Shown in pieces: positions 1 through 12,200 of a DNA stretch of 64,000 nt (the stretch's first letter is position 1; the number at the start of each line of letters is the position of its first letter). The position numbers and the translations under genes are program-made. Origin of the DNA: Taenia hydatigena. Its lineage: Eukaryota > Platyhelminthes > Cestoda > Cyclophyllidea > Taeniidae. The stretch is taken from positions 372,001 through 436,000 of the forward strand of contig JADWOT020000005.1 in assembly GCA_036345935.2 (NCBI GenBank). Reading direction: 5' to 3'. The notes under the pieces are model-generated. The model was not told the origin of the DNA. It did not search any database and worked only from the letters and a program-made list of their open reading frames with translations.

Positions 1-83
1 CTGAGGTATTGGCTCTGGAAAATGGAGGACTCGGCTAGTTGCCCATAGCTGGACCGAACGCTATGCTACTACTGATTAGCATG

Positions 84-197
84 GTAATGGGAACATTTAG
101 CGCAAAGATTTGCACTTTTGTTGGCTGTTCAGCTCGCAGTCTCGTCTGCGGTCACTCGGACGACCATTGTAACTTCGTTGGGTGGCCTAACCTCTAG
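84..197 (+). pseudogene. Decayed secretory-leader exon, copy A
   Basis: The stretch matches 15792-15914 closely (about three quarters identical by eye). In the frame starting at 93 it reads through 34 codons to a TAG at 195-197. Shared residues with the other copy include FSAKICT, SLV, GH and DD. The expected start codon is ACA here and ATA in the other copy, so both seem to have lost an ATG. Copy A has also gained polar residues (Gly, Ser, Arg) where the other copy has Val, Leu, Leu, so its hydrophobic leader core is broken. Of 13 base differences counted in the frame, about 7 fall at third codon positions, which hints weakly at past coding. A strong splice donor, CAG|GTAAGT, lies downstream at 275-283 but the frame is closed before it. 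I do not recognise the protein family. The reading as a dead exon is inference from the pairwise match. Confidence 0.4.
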
Positions 198-1138
198 GCC
201 ACGCTACAAGCACAAATTACTTCTACGTGATGAATATAGTTGTTCTGCTCAAGTGGTATGCCTACTTTTATCCTCAGGTAAGTCGCAAAGTTCTACAGTT
301 ACCTTTGTTGAATTCGTGCATTATGTGATTACGTATAAATCGTACACATCGACACCTAGATGAAGCTGGGAGCACAACCACACGCATTTTTTGTCGCTAA
401 CGGTTGATGACATGGCTCATTAGGCTCTGCCGTGAACTGGAAGTTGCACGAAACACGTGTCAGGGAATACAAAGTACATAAGTAAAGGAAATGCATTTGT
501 GCAGAATAATGGATGCACAAATTGTCTGCAGTTTGTTGATCCATCTACAATTAGGGTCAGCTGTAGCACTGAGAAGGGCCACAAGGGCATAAAATAGGAA
601 ATTGTCAGTAGGAGGATGCTTTTCAGTCATCCAACAAAGGCGATGCGACCAAAGCTCTACTTACTCTCCTCAAGGTGGGTAGGCACCTCAACTACGTGAC
701 TGGCATTGTCATGGGTTCGAGGAAGAGGACTCGTGAAATCAAAGTTTGCCATGGGTCCCTTGATCTTGTCAAGTGTCAGACTTGCTTCTGCTGGCTCATC
801 TAACTTCTGGTGGCATTACGTTCGTTAAGGGTGCAATGGAGACTGCGATGTACTAGCGACATCTCCTTGCCGTATGCAGCCTCGAGAAGCAAGGAATCAT
901 GTCGATCACCCAAGAAGTCAATTAAGGTGGCTTGAGATGTTAGTAGGTTGAAGGAATAAGGATGCTCAGTGTACAAGATGCTGCTTCAGCTCAATCAGCA
1001 CTGCCTAAATAAAAAGAATGGCGTACTAGATCGTCCCTTTTCAGGTCTTTGACCAAATGGACTTTGACGCCACACTTGCTTCTAAGGAGCAGGTGAGATG
1101 CATAGAGTGTGGTGATCAGGGGAACGACGAAGGCACAG
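186..1138. other. No recognisable gene; one good splice donor
   Basis: Apart from the end of the decayed exon and a consensus donor CAG|GTAAGT at 275-283, I see no supported feature here. Open frames are short and overlap on both strands. Confidence 0.5.
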
Positions 1139-1382
1139 TGTAGCGTCCCGAGGCTCCCTTAAGGCGAAAGAAGGCAAAGTGGCAGGATGGAATACATATA
1201 TTCACCGGGCAGAGGGAACTACCGGTTTTCTGTCAAGGTCACAGAGGTGGCCGTACTACCCAAGCTGCGTGGGCTAGCCTCCGGGCCATGCTAGCAGCCT
1301 ATTTCCCTGTGTCCTGTGAATATATGTATTCTATCCTGCCACTTTGCCTTCGTTTGCCTTAAGGGAGCCTCGGGACGCTACA
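1139..1382 (+). repeat. 5' LTR with 67-bp inverted termini
   Basis: A 244-bp LTR beginning TGTAGCG and ending CGCTACA. Its first 67 bases (1139-1205) are the reverse complement of its last 67 (1316-1382) with only three mismatches, leaving a loop of about 110 bases. Ordinary LTRs end in short TG...CA inverted repeats, so arms this long are unusual. The 3' copy lacks the left arm, so the arm may be a secondary inverted duplication of the right end. Confidence 0.7.
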
Positions 1383-1383
1383 C

Positions 1384-1395
1384 TGGTGGCAGCGG
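1384..1395 (+). other. Primer-binding site for tRNA-Leu
   Basis: TGGTGGCAGCGG starts one base after the LTR. It is complementary over 12 bases to the 3' end (including CCA) of animal tRNA-Leu whose acceptor region ends CCGCTGCCA. Position and complementarity are as expected for minus-strand priming. Confidence 0.65.
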
Positions 1396-1889
1396 AAAGC
1401 AAACCCGACTCTATAGGGTTACCATCTCGATTTCTACCGCCTGCGGCATGCTGCAGCGGTGCGAAAGAAGTGCATGTGCTACAGATGGGCCACGAACGAC
1501 GTTCACCTCCGGCATCTACCCCATCTCCGTGTTCTACAAGAAAGCTATCAACAACTGAAGCGACACTAGCCATGAAGCACCTGGAAAGTTTCGTTCCAAA
1601 GATTACTCCTAATATACTTGCTTAAGGAGATCGGCGTGCTAACGCCCCCCTACGGACATACTGATGTTCTGCAGGACCACTTATTCCGAACTTTGTTTCC
1701 AAGCCAAACGAAACTCGTAGTGCAATGCACTGTAAAGAGGGATGACTGGCTTTAGTGTCAAACATCGCCTCAATAGCGTCGAGTGTCGGCGACTGGCAGG
1801 ATTAGCTCGTGGGTGCTTCTTGCAGCACTGATTATGTTGTGATGGCTGACGCGGGAGACGTACTGAGGGGCGCGTCGGGGACGACGCTC

Positions 1890-1904
1890 GAAAGAGGAAA
1901 GGGG
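1890..1904 (+). other. Polypurine tract
   Basis: An uninterrupted purine run (GAAAGAGGAAAGGGG) sits three bases before the TGTAG start of the second LTR copy, the expected place for the plus-strand primer. Confidence 0.55.
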
Positions 1905-1907
1905 CAA

Positions 1908-2092
1908 TGTAGTACTTTGTTTGTTAGAACTACCGGTTTTTTGTCAGGGCAACAGAGATGGCCGTACTGTCCAAGCTGCGTGAGCTGGCCTCCGGGCCAT
2001 GCTAGGAGCCTATTTCCTGTGTCGGGTGAATATATGTATTTTATCCTGTCACTTTGCCTTATTTTACCTTAAAAGAGCCTCGAAACGCCATA
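1908..2092 (+). repeat. 3' LTR copy, shorter left end
   Basis: Starts TGTAG like the 5' LTR, but only about 16 bases separate this from the shared GAACTACCGG segment, against about 72 in the 5' LTR. From there to the end it matches 1216-1382, with point changes in the terminal inverted-repeat arm. The end is degenerate (GCCATA where the 5' LTR has GCTACA). Confidence 0.6.
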
Positions 2093-3547
2093 ATTGCCTT
2101 TTAAATTTTATAAAAAAAGCTTTTTGGTTGCTTTATTTTGGTTCATAACTTTGTACATTCTTATAAATGCATGTATGCAAGTCTGATAGTATTGCTGAGT
2201 TTTTTGCAGTGCGTTTGTTGTATTTAAAAGCAGGACATAAAACAGGAGAAATTTAAAGGCTAGTTTTGATTCAAAATAACGAAATCTCATCGTATTTATT
2301 TGTTTTGCCGAACCGCGAGTGCGCGGTTGATTCGATTCTCCATTTTCGTGTGAAGTGTTTGGTGCCTGTAAGTGTGCTTGAATTGTAGCTGAGGGGCTTC
2401 ATTTGTTTAGAAAGCAGAAACTTCAGTAATTATTGGGACTCACTTGGTATGCATGTTGATCTTCATATTTTACTTGACAGGAATGTGTATCTCTGATGGA
2501 GCATTATCAGCTGGGCGTGGAAATGTTGCCTGGCAACACTGAGCGCGAATCTCGCCGTCGCTATTACTCGTTGCATTTCCTAGGTAAGATTAGGTTGTAT
2601 TTCATTGGTCGCCACGCTTTGTGCAGTGATAAACCCGATGTGCGCTATTTTGTGCAACGTGCTCTTATCACCTCTTCGTAGATACTTTCGTACTTATGTA
2701 AGGTAGTAGGTGCGTTATTTTTATGCCTATGTTGTCTGCTTTGGTGGAAAATGTATGGAGTGTGCGGGGCACTTCGCGATTCGGTCGCTTCTTGACTTCG
2801 AGACCACGGTCGTGTGTTGATAGTATCTTTGTGAAACTTGTTATGTGGGTCCAGCTCTGACATGAGTTAGTGTTTGAGGCTGATTGAGGAGCAGGAGGAT
2901 GGTTGCTGAGAGACCTGTATCTCTTCGCTGGGAACTTTCGCATTGCCACACGGAAGTTACCTTGTAGCAGCCTTAAATGTTTGGTTTTTAAGATATTATA
3001 TTAGCTTGTATGTGGCAGGTCATCGGACGTTTGTGTATCGGCTTTCCCACTTTTTTTTTCCTTCTGTACGTTTCGGATACTACGAATTTGCAGTAGTGAT
3101 GAAGCTACATGTGATGAGCGTGTGGAATGATATGCAATGTGGGATTGTAAGTCATTTGTGGGGGCGTCTCCTTTGACCTGCGATGCGGATCTTGTCATGG
3201 ATGATGTTGTTGCGTTTGATGGCATAGCGATAGGTGTTACCTCCTTTGGTTCAAGCATTGGATAATTGCATGGTGGGCAGGTAAACAGACGAGATGGATG
3301 TGAGGTTAGTGTTGAGCTGGTAGGCAGGCTCATGATCGCGTTGAGAAAGGCCGGTGAATTGGGGTGGAAATGGAGGGGGAAGTGCTGCAAAGCTGTTTTG
3401 AAATCTACTCTGGATCCTTTTCTCGAACTCCAACATGTTTGCATTTTGAAGTGTGTGCCTTTTATCTTTGTATTTACTGACTTTTTCACTGTACGCGCAT
3501 GTATTTTATGTTACTTCTCAGTTTATGTATTTGGAATGCATCAAGTT

Positions 3548-3585
3548 GACTTGTTCATAGTTGTGTGTACGTACATGAACAAGTC
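3548..3585. repeat. Hairpin, 11-bp perfect stem
   Basis: GACTTGTTCAT at 3548-3558 is the exact reverse complement of ATGAACAAGTC at 3575-3585. No function is implied by context. Confidence 0.5.
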
Positions 3586-4142
3586 GAAACGCATATAAAC
3601 TTTTTTATTGAATGAAGGTGAGGAATTGAATTTGGACGAGATTTTGTTATCCAGCAACAGCACTTTTCATCGCTTGTTAGTTTCGCAGAATAATTTTGAA
3701 GGGGAGCAGTTGAAGCTGTCCTGGCGGTTGGTTGGATAGTGGATTATATCAACAATCTCTTGGTTTTACGCGGTGCTAGAGTCGTTGCGAGCTCAAAGTA
3801 CGACAAGTGATTATTTGCCATGGAGCATTTTGAGATAAGCAGTGAACATTGCAAGGTGCTAATTTCGGGCGCAAAGCTTGTTAGCGTAGTGTTTTTGATT
3901 TGACTAGTCAGCCTCTCAAAGGTGGTGGATGGCGATGAAGATGGACAGCCCTATTGACCAGAAATCGTTCTGCAGCCGCCACCGCCCGCATAGTTGGCTA
4001 TGGGTCGCTTTTCAACGTCATCACAGACTCATCCGGCTGCCAACAACATGCATCATTGCTGACGGTGGAATTGGAGAAGGAGAATGTGGCTGTAGAAGTC
4101 AGCCCTTGGGAGTCCACTGAGACGGCACTATTCGCCCTTGAA

Positions 4143-4162
4143 CTCGTCGTCGTCGTCGTCGA
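4143..4162. repeat. TCG microsatellite
   Basis: Six consecutive TCG units. In the overlapping minus-strand frame this gives a short run of Thr, a likely artefact. Confidence 0.8.
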
Positions 4163-5616
4163 CAGTTGTGATGTTGCAGACATTCGACCAATCGATCCTG
4201 CTGAAGGTTTCTCTGCTCGTTGCTGAATATTCACTTGCGCAGGACATAAGTAGCGTGACTTTGTGTTCGGAGGAGTTATGAAAGACTGGATGCGGTGTTC
4301 TGGTGCTAAGCAGTAGTCTGGTGAGTACTTTCCTGTAAGACGAAATGTTGTATAAATCAAGTCCAATGTTATCATTGGTCTACAATTATTAGTTTTGCTT
4401 GTTTATTTTTTAAAATAAGATGTTCACGTTCTGTCGCTTTTGATAATAATATGGTGTGAGGTGAAGCTAATACGGGATAGTTGTGGAGCAATCGGAAGTG
4501 TAGTTAGTGTGAGCTGTATATGCGTAAAAGTGGTTTGGTTAATGCTGAAGAAATTCGACGCAAGTTGTTGAGGAGCAACCGTGCATGCATAACCTACGCA
4601 AGGAGGCGTTTTCAATGACGGCTACAGGTGTGTGTTGCAGTGAGTGGGGTGACACATTGCCAAAGTACGATTAATTGGTAGGAGAAACGGTAAATGTCCA
4701 TTGATTTGATGCCCTAATTGGTTATGTAGAATCTAACATATGCAGTTGATTCCCTTATCAAAATGTGTGGGTGTGGGCGTGTGTGTTGTTTAACGACCAT
4801 ATCTGTCGGTTAATGGCACTGAGGAGTGTTGATGCTGCCTAATGCAATTGGTTAAGTTTGTCGACGTATGGCTGCCATGTGGCACTAGGTTTGAGACTGA
4901 TAGTCGCATCAAGTCTTAGTTGTTCTGTTAATGTCATAGGCTTGAGGTTGTATGGTTGACAGGATTTGGAATTTTGCTTGTAGGCATGGTGGTCGGTGGA
5001 TCCCCATCATTCCCTACGTAACGCGCTTCGGCCATAGGAGGTGAGGAGGAGACTGCAGATACGGCACAATTACCAAGAAGAGAATAGAGGATGGCGCTGG
5101 AGGCGGAGAGAGGGACTGTGTGACGCTTCAGTGGTTTGTTAAATGATGGGTGTTGGTGATGGAGGCACATATTTCTTCCGCTGTTTTACCTTCGCCGAGT
5201 GGGTCTTGGGTATGTGGAATAGATGTGTATTCTGCCCAAACGTTGTGTCTTATTTGGTGTTCTTGGGGTGAAGGAAGGCTGAAGGCGCTGCAGTGGGTAT
5301 GTATGCAGTAGTGATGGAGATGTTTTGTTACGACTTAAAGCACTGTTGACTGTAGCACATTTGTGTGACTCCGTGATAGACACGGAATATTTCGTTCCAT
5401 CGGTCATTCAAATGTTCCTTGTTTTGTTGGGTTGAAGTTGATTGTTGGCACTGATGACAAGTGGATTTGTGACATGCTGCCTTGTAGCCTTGAGAATAGA
5501 TTTAAAATGTGCGAAAGATGTGACAGCGTCATCTATTAAAACGTGTTGGTTATAAGAGAAAAACACTCACGAGTCAACCGTGCCAACCACTGACTTTCCA
5601 TGCAAATAAGGAAGGA

Positions 5617-5647
5617 GGGAGGGAGAGAGGGTGGGAGGAAGGGAGGG
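5617..5647 (+). repeat. GGGA-rich tract with G-quadruplex pattern
   Basis: Six GGG runs at 5617, 5621, 5629, 5633, 5641 and 5645 separated by loops of 1 or 5 bases. This fits the usual G3+N1-7 quadruplex pattern more than once over, on the plus strand. Confidence 0.75.
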
Positions 5648-8600
5648 ATACCAAAGTCATGGCTCCGATATTGTGCTGCCACGTTCATTGACGGGTGGGC
5701 TGAAGAAGAGCATTAGGCAATCAACCGGACAACAAAACAGCTTAAAAGAAAGTAAAGGAGCAAGGGGATGAAGATATCAATGAATTAATCAGCAACTCAG
5801 TCAGTCAGTCAATCTATCACAAACGGTAGGCGATGCAGTCGAAACATTAGTGGATGGGTCAATTAGAGAATTAAGAGAATTGGACAATTTATGAGGTTCC
5901 TATATTAATTCACCTGCAAAATTTGCAGACGCGTTCGAAGCTCATTATGGAAGAGTTCATACCTATCGACATAAAGGATGTCATCTTAAAAAGTCACTCA
6001 AGGGCTCTTAACTCACATTGAGGCTCCCGCAAGCAGCGGCGCGGCACCCACGTTCACAATTCCATCTCTTGCGGCGAATTCGACTCCAACGCTGACCATC
6101 CTCGAAAGAATCAAGCTCCTGTCAAGTAACACTTTGGAGTGCACGCTTTAGGCCAGACCAGCATCCCCTGAAATAGCTAGTGGTCAGAGACCCACTACCA
6201 ACTGCTTCGCATGAGTGTGACGGCCCCAAGTCCTTGCGCCGCTGTCCTTTCTAAACACGAAACCCCACTCGCCCTAATTAAGGTTGTTATAGTCGTGTTT
6301 TTAATAGATTGTCACTCTATCAACGACGAGTTTTGTAAAATGAGGCCTCGTTTGTTAAATACGGTTGGAAATGTTTCTAGCGTCTATCTTTCCCTCTTGT
6401 TAAAGAAGCTACAGATCCTGAATTCAAAAAAAGTTTGTTTTCTATCAGGGAAATATTTTGTATATGCATGGAGGCATCACCAAACAGCATTAAAGGTGAA
6501 TCTCGCCTTTGCCATTGCTTTGAATTTTTAAATAGCTGGTTTATAGCCACCCACTTCTAGACTGGACTTGACGTGCGCGGATTCGAGTAAACACCCGTTA
6601 CGACATTTCTGACTAGAAATGAATAGCCTGGTGCCTTAGGATGAGTGATCGAATTTCGGCCGATTTTTTTGCGAAATTTTGATGAACAGAATGCAATTCG
6701 CGTAGCCTTCTGCACAATCACTTTCGCACACGATCAAGCGGTTTTGGTGTCTGTTTCAAGGAGAGGTGAAATTCATTGGCGTCACTGCGAGAACTCTGCT
6801 GAGACATCCAGAGTTGTTTGATGAAGGTGAAGATGATGGCGTGAGGTTCATTTTACACCCGCATAATACTAACTTGTTCATGACTTCGTTGAGTCGGTTT
6901 GTAGGCTCTTGCACTAGTGCAACGAGGCTTTTCATTTGGTTGTGAAGGCTGGCACCAAACATGAATGTCAATTCGCATACGATGTGCACGTTATTGTCCA
7001 TGAGACACATTAGGATTGGAATTTTACCAAATAGAGATGCTACACTGTGTCTAGAGCATTGTTGAGCACGAAGCTGACTTAATAGAATGGATGTGGGTGC
7101 GTTTGGGGCATTTTCATTTCTTTGCTGTTGGGTTGTTGGAGAAGATATGTGTAGGAGGAGGGTGGGCATTGAGAGGCGTACAGATGGAATGTGCAACGCG
7201 AGGGAGGCAGAAGAATGAACTAGTAAGTTTGTTTGCAATCTGACACAAAGATAAACAAATTGAACCATGGGTTCGATGCATTTGATGGTGGCGATGGTCG
7301 AGTGTGGAAGCAGGCTTCTGATCAGTAGCCATTTTAAGGGCTAAGTGTGTGGTCAAGAGTGTGCGCTCGGAGCTATCATCCAACAAAAGTGTAATATTTT
7401 GCATACTATTAACACTGGATCCGAAGTCGCCGCAGGACATGCAGTTGCTTCCCAGCGTGCCATCGCGTTAGTGATATGATGGGCATTGTTGCATAAGGCG
7501 TAGCAGATTTGCGTTGAAGTGCATTGCGAGCGCATCCATTCGCGCGTACTAGCGATCAGGAGCGAGGTTAGTTCTGTCTTCTGCGCAAACTTCTGTGATA
7601 CTCAAATGAGGATGTTGTTCAAAAATTGGTCGTTGCTTTCTTTCTGTGGAAGACATGGTGAGACATCGTTTGCTGGAACATTTGTCCATTTCCAAATTGC
7701 TTAGTTCTTGATGCATTTGCTCACCTTTCACATGCTTCAATAGCCTCATTTCAATTAGCGGTGGTTGACTTTAGCGATGTGCTCATTTACTTTTGCGAGC
7801 GTGTAGGGTGCCAATCGCTAACCGATTTACACGTGTGGAATTCGAAATGGTCCATCGCACAACAGCGTCGGACATGGTTGTCAACGTGTTGTTTCGTCTA
7901 TTGCTGCTCATCTTTCTTCGTGGATTCGTCCCGTTAATTCAGTTGGCCGTCAATGCCACCCCTCCGCTTCGTTTTTTCCTCCTATTCAGCCTCCTGTTAT
8001 TTTTTTACGCATGACATCTCCCTCGCCATCCCGGCATCAGTTCCAACCACCCGGCCCACCATTCCGGAGAAGTCCAAAGGCCGAAGCAGATACCTACAGT
8101 AAATATTAGAGGTAAGTTATGCTACCTCTCCCTCTCCTCATCCTGTGCTATCTTCTTCTTACCTCGCTTGCACACATCACTTTAATATTATTAAATATAC
8201 TATTTCCATGTGCGAAGTTTACTTTAATCTGAAATAAGAGAGGAAGTAGAGGAGTCACAAGAAGGGAAATGCGATTAAATACAAGTGAAGTAAGTTGGTG
8301 AGTGGGTGATGGAGTGTTGGCGGAAGGTGGAGTATAAATTAATAAGGCAACCAAATAGCCATACAATGAGCAACTAGAGGAGATCTTCATCTAAGATAGA
8401 AATGTCGACATGGTCGGCTAGAAGGGCAATTGAGGGGGAGAGGATGAGATGAATATGGCTCTACACTACATACACACAGGCACACACATAGACGTTCCCA
8501 CCTGTCTTTTTGGGACAGCGACTGAAGCGACTCTCTAAAGGGCAGGAAGCGCACGTTCTTACACGTTAATGTAGAGTCGGACAGTGAGATAGTGAGGTGA

Positions 8601-9212
8601 GAGTTGGACGAGTCTACAAATTACAAAGTGGGAGGTGGGAGCAACGCGCTTACCTTCGCTCTCAGGGGGTAAGTGGAGGAGGAGTAAAAGTAAGAGGTGG
8701 AATTGAGGCGAAGTGGTGTAGAACAATCTAGAGAGATGGAAAGATTTTCTTGTGTCGTTAAATTGGGAAATAAAGGCAAGGAAATGAAGTACAGGAAGTA
8801 CCCATTACTCTGCTTTGGTTGTGCTGAATGCATTAAGCACAAATAGTGGAGCATAATGCAAGGCGCAACACTCGGGACCATATGGAGCATCTTAGTAGGA
8901 GACAAAAGATGCTCTCACCGAAAGGCGCGTTGCAGTAAGAAGTGGAAAGGGGGAAGTGGAGAAGAAGGTCCCTACCCTCCATTCCGCGTGCCCTGATTTC
9001 TGGTGTCTGCAAAAACGAAAGGAAGAAAAGACAACATTTTGCATGGCATGGAGTTGTGTTAATTCGATTAGGAGGGTCAAAATAGAGTGCTATTAAGGTT
9101 GGCATCAATGGTAACGTAGAAAGCGCCTCTGAGGATGAGGTATGCATGATAGATGTGGTAGCCCTGTCCAACCTCTCCTTACGTATTTTATGCAAGCCTG
9201 TCATAACTCAGC
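5648..9212. other. No supported gene; skewed composition
   Basis: Contains a short (CAGT)n repeat near 5797-5812 and purine-rich plus-strand stretches around 8600-9000. Minus-strand frames at 6756-7268, 7114-7440 and 7549-7749 look long, but two different minus frames are open across the same bases, which points to composition and not coding. Pyrimidine-rich sequence lies at 7960-8150. Confidence 0.45.
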
Positions 9213-9285
9213 CGACGTGACCAGTCTAGTCCGTCCCGATCCAGTGCAATCTAGCCAGACCTAGTCCAGCTGTGCTCCAGTGTTT
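9213..9285. repeat. Short degenerate CTAGTCC/CCAGT repeats
   Basis: CTAGTCC or CTAGCC and CCAGT motifs recur about every 20 bases over some 70 bases. Copies are imperfect, so this is a weak tandem array at best. Confidence 0.35.
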
Positions 9286-12200
9286 CCGCGTGTAAGAGAC
9301 ATGAAAAGTAAGCGCGGCACAGCAAGCGCAGTGCAGAGTTGGAAATTTAAATACACCGAACTTATCCTTAGAGATGACTGAGATAACGGCAATGAGTTTA
9401 TTTTGCGGGCATCTGGGCCTATGCTTGGCAGAATTAATGCGTTGCACTGCAAAGCAAAGTGATTACACATCTAGAAGAGGCAAGGAAATGGTTAAGGTTA
9501 AGGCTAGCAGTCACGGCTACATGGAAAGGGAAAAGGGCAAGAAAAATCCAACTGCTATCACCTTAATCACAACGGAATAAAACTGGCTGATCCTAATAAT
9601 TTTGTTCAAGATGATTGGCTGAAAACATTACTACGAAAATTTCGTTGCATTTTACTGCAAACATTAAAATAGCCAGTTTATCCGAATGACGGAAGCAAAA
9701 TTAAAGAATGGAATTGATTTCTCATAACTCTCATGCTGTACATCGTAGAAGAGATCTAAATGATGATGGCTTATTCTACTACAATCCATCTGCATCGAAG
9801 TTTTTGATTGAATGTAGGTAATAAAAGTTAGGGATGTATGCTTGCCACCTGATAAAGGCGTTTCTGCGGCCACAACCACTGTCAAGGTACGTCGTCATGG
9901 CAGCTTAAACCAAAATCCTCTAACCGGAGTGCTTCATCAGCTCTGGTCGCTTAAAACTACTCGTCTGGGAAATAAGCTTTGGATCAAAATTAAGATGGCT
10001 TTAGAAAAATAAAAGTAATTTTGTGAAATTCGGTCATGTGAGGCAATTCTGCTTGTGTGCCTGACTTACTAATAATGACGAATCAAAAGGAAGACAACGC
10101 GTGGGAGGGGAGGTTCCTATCATCCTAACCCATCCCACCCACTCACCTTCCTCTCCTTCCCATCTGCACACCATCACACCCGAAACGTGTACGGGCAAAT
10201 GTGGTGGTAGTATCATTATATTATCACTCATACATGTCTACATGCCATTACTGCTTTCTACAGCAGCTGATGCTGGCAGCAGAGGTGGGCGACCGCAAAG
10301 ATCACAATGCTGCAAGGGAAGAAGGGCAGATGTACCAGATATTGACTTTGATTGGTGGTGGTGCAGACGAAATGGCACGAAGACTACCATGGGAACTTAG
10401 TGATGTGGGGGTAGAGCATCTGACTCTAGATGTATGTTCAAATCACGTCGAGATCGGTGCGCTTCATCCCCGTACCTTACCCTTCTACTCCGCTATGCCA
10501 CCTTCAAAACTCACTGCAATTGCGTCCTGTCTGCCTGCTCCGTACCAGCCAGTAGGGAAGAAGGTGAGGTAAGAGAGGTTAGCTTGCGAGTGCAGAGAAT
10601 TATTGCGGCAAGTAGGAACGAAATACGTTTGCCATTATATAGCTTGATCGTGGAGATGAGTTTTCCAAGCATTGAAGGAGAAAAATCCTAACTACGCACA
10701 AAACATCGAGAGGCGAGGAAAGGAAAGCATAGGCCATGCAATCATAGCTGCAGGGAGACTCGAATCAACAACATCCTGGGTAGAAACCAGATGCGCTATT
10801 ACGCGCTCCCACTTCCTTCACCCATCCCTGTCGCCAACCTCTCTCCCTCGACTAGTGGAATCGTGCATTGCTCCAGTGGACGGGAAAGGACTAGGAGACA
10901 AGTGTTTAGCAGTCTCCGTAGCTCCGACGTTAGAGTAGTTGCGAACCAGGTGAGTTTTGCGTGCCTCATCGCCTTTGCTTCACAACGTCTTATTCGCTTA
11001 TCGGTTATCCGCGCTAGCATCGTGCAATTACAGCCTGATGGTGCGAATGTGTAAGTGGGTGGGCGGGTAGCTTATTTAATGCCATCTTATTTTTACATAA
11101 AAGTAAAGTGCATAAGGAATCTGACATTTGCGCTTCCAGTTAAATAAAGTCTAAGCTCTACACTTGAGGTTCTAAAGTAGTCCCAGACATAAAATTTTAG
11201 GGATAGTAATGATAAGGTTTCGCACAATGCCAATTTATTCACGTCCTGCATTGGGTTTGATGGATGCTGTTTAGAGCATCTGTGTGTGTTTATTATTCAT
11301 TGATTTAAGGCAGCAATCGTAACTTGAATGTTTTACATTAATATTAATCTTAGTTGAATTGTGAGACGAAATGACCCTGTGTGTTTTGTACGAATCTGCT
11401 GACGTTTAATTAGTTCGTGGTCTTACAAACGTCCTCTAATTGATGACCGCACCTTGTTGTTTATCTAACTGCTAAACAGTTTCCGAAGGCAGCAACACCG
11501 TTGCAATGCATGTCTGAATATATCTTTTAAGGGGGAAGCGATCAGTGACCACGAATAGGTTAGTAGAGGGAGCATCATCTGCAACTGAAGATGAAGCTAG
11601 TCTGAATGAGCTCAGCCTCGATCACTGTTCCCCTAGCCTATGTGATCATTGCACTCAATAAAAAGGCCTTAGGACCAAGGCTAAAAATGAGAAGCCAATC
11701 GTAATACACTAACAGATGAGATAGTGGATCACTACTCATTACATAATCTCTCACCCAACCATGTTTCGTCCGAATTACATAGCGTATGGCTAAAATATTC
11801 AGTTCGTCGAATTCTAGTATTTATGGGAATTAACCTTTACATTGTGGGGGTCGACGCTCCATATGGGTTGCAAAACCAGGCTGATGGCACACCCTGACGA
11901 AGATTGCGTGAGGTAAGTAAAATTAACTTACCTGTAGATGAGCCAGAGTAGTCGTGTCCGAGACGTGCGTATGTATGTGGTAATTGGACCATGTTGAATG
12001 CACCCGAAGGTAAAAACGGTGAAGAGACATAAAATGGGACAAATTGGAATAAAACTGGAACATTGTATCCCGCAAAATGATAAACATTTTTGAAGTGAAC
12101 TTTAATGTGCATAAGGCAAGAATCTGTCAACCTACTCCACAGTTTTCGTTTGATAAAATCGTCTGATTGGGAGCTTGTTGTTGGTGACACTATCTGAGAA

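Larger units (their letters stand above)
1139..2092 (+). mobile_element. Internally deleted LTR retrotransposon
   Basis: The layout is canonical for an LTR retroelement: left LTR (1139-1382), one base, a primer-binding site (1384-1395), about 0.5 kb of internal sequence, a purine tract (1890-1904), then a second LTR copy (1908-2092). The two LTR copies share a central and right segment (from about 1216 and 1945). Autonomous Gypsy or BEL elements usually have several kilobases of internal sequence for gag and pol. Here there is no room for reverse transcriptase or integrase and none is visible, so the element is a deletion derivative that cannot mobilise itself. The internal frame at 1344-1625 might be a gag remnant but resembles nothing I know. 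No target-site duplication is evident. Superfamily cannot be assigned without pol. Confidence 0.7.
2093..5610. other. Gene-poor tract with G-rich plus strand
   Basis: I see no supported gene. The plus strand is conspicuously rich in G and poor in C: the 60-base rows at 4441, 4501 and 4621 hold 21, 18 and 20 G against 4, 5 and 8 C. Several minus-strand frames of 60-160 codons (for example 3001-3489 and 3998-4375) look like by-products of this bias. A perfect 11-bp inverted repeat with a 16-base loop lies at 3548-3585. Confidence 0.5.

Noticed and set aside
3001..3489. 162-codon minus-strand frame
   Set aside because: Low-complexity Ser/Thr/Pro composition in a skewed region, with no motif or repeat support.
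6756..7749. A 170-codon minus-strand frame and an overlapping minus frame with only two stops in 212 codons, looking like a pseudogene
   Set aside because: Two different minus frames are open across the same DNA, and the plus strand is G+T-rich here, which depletes stop codons on the minus strand. No motif is recognisable.
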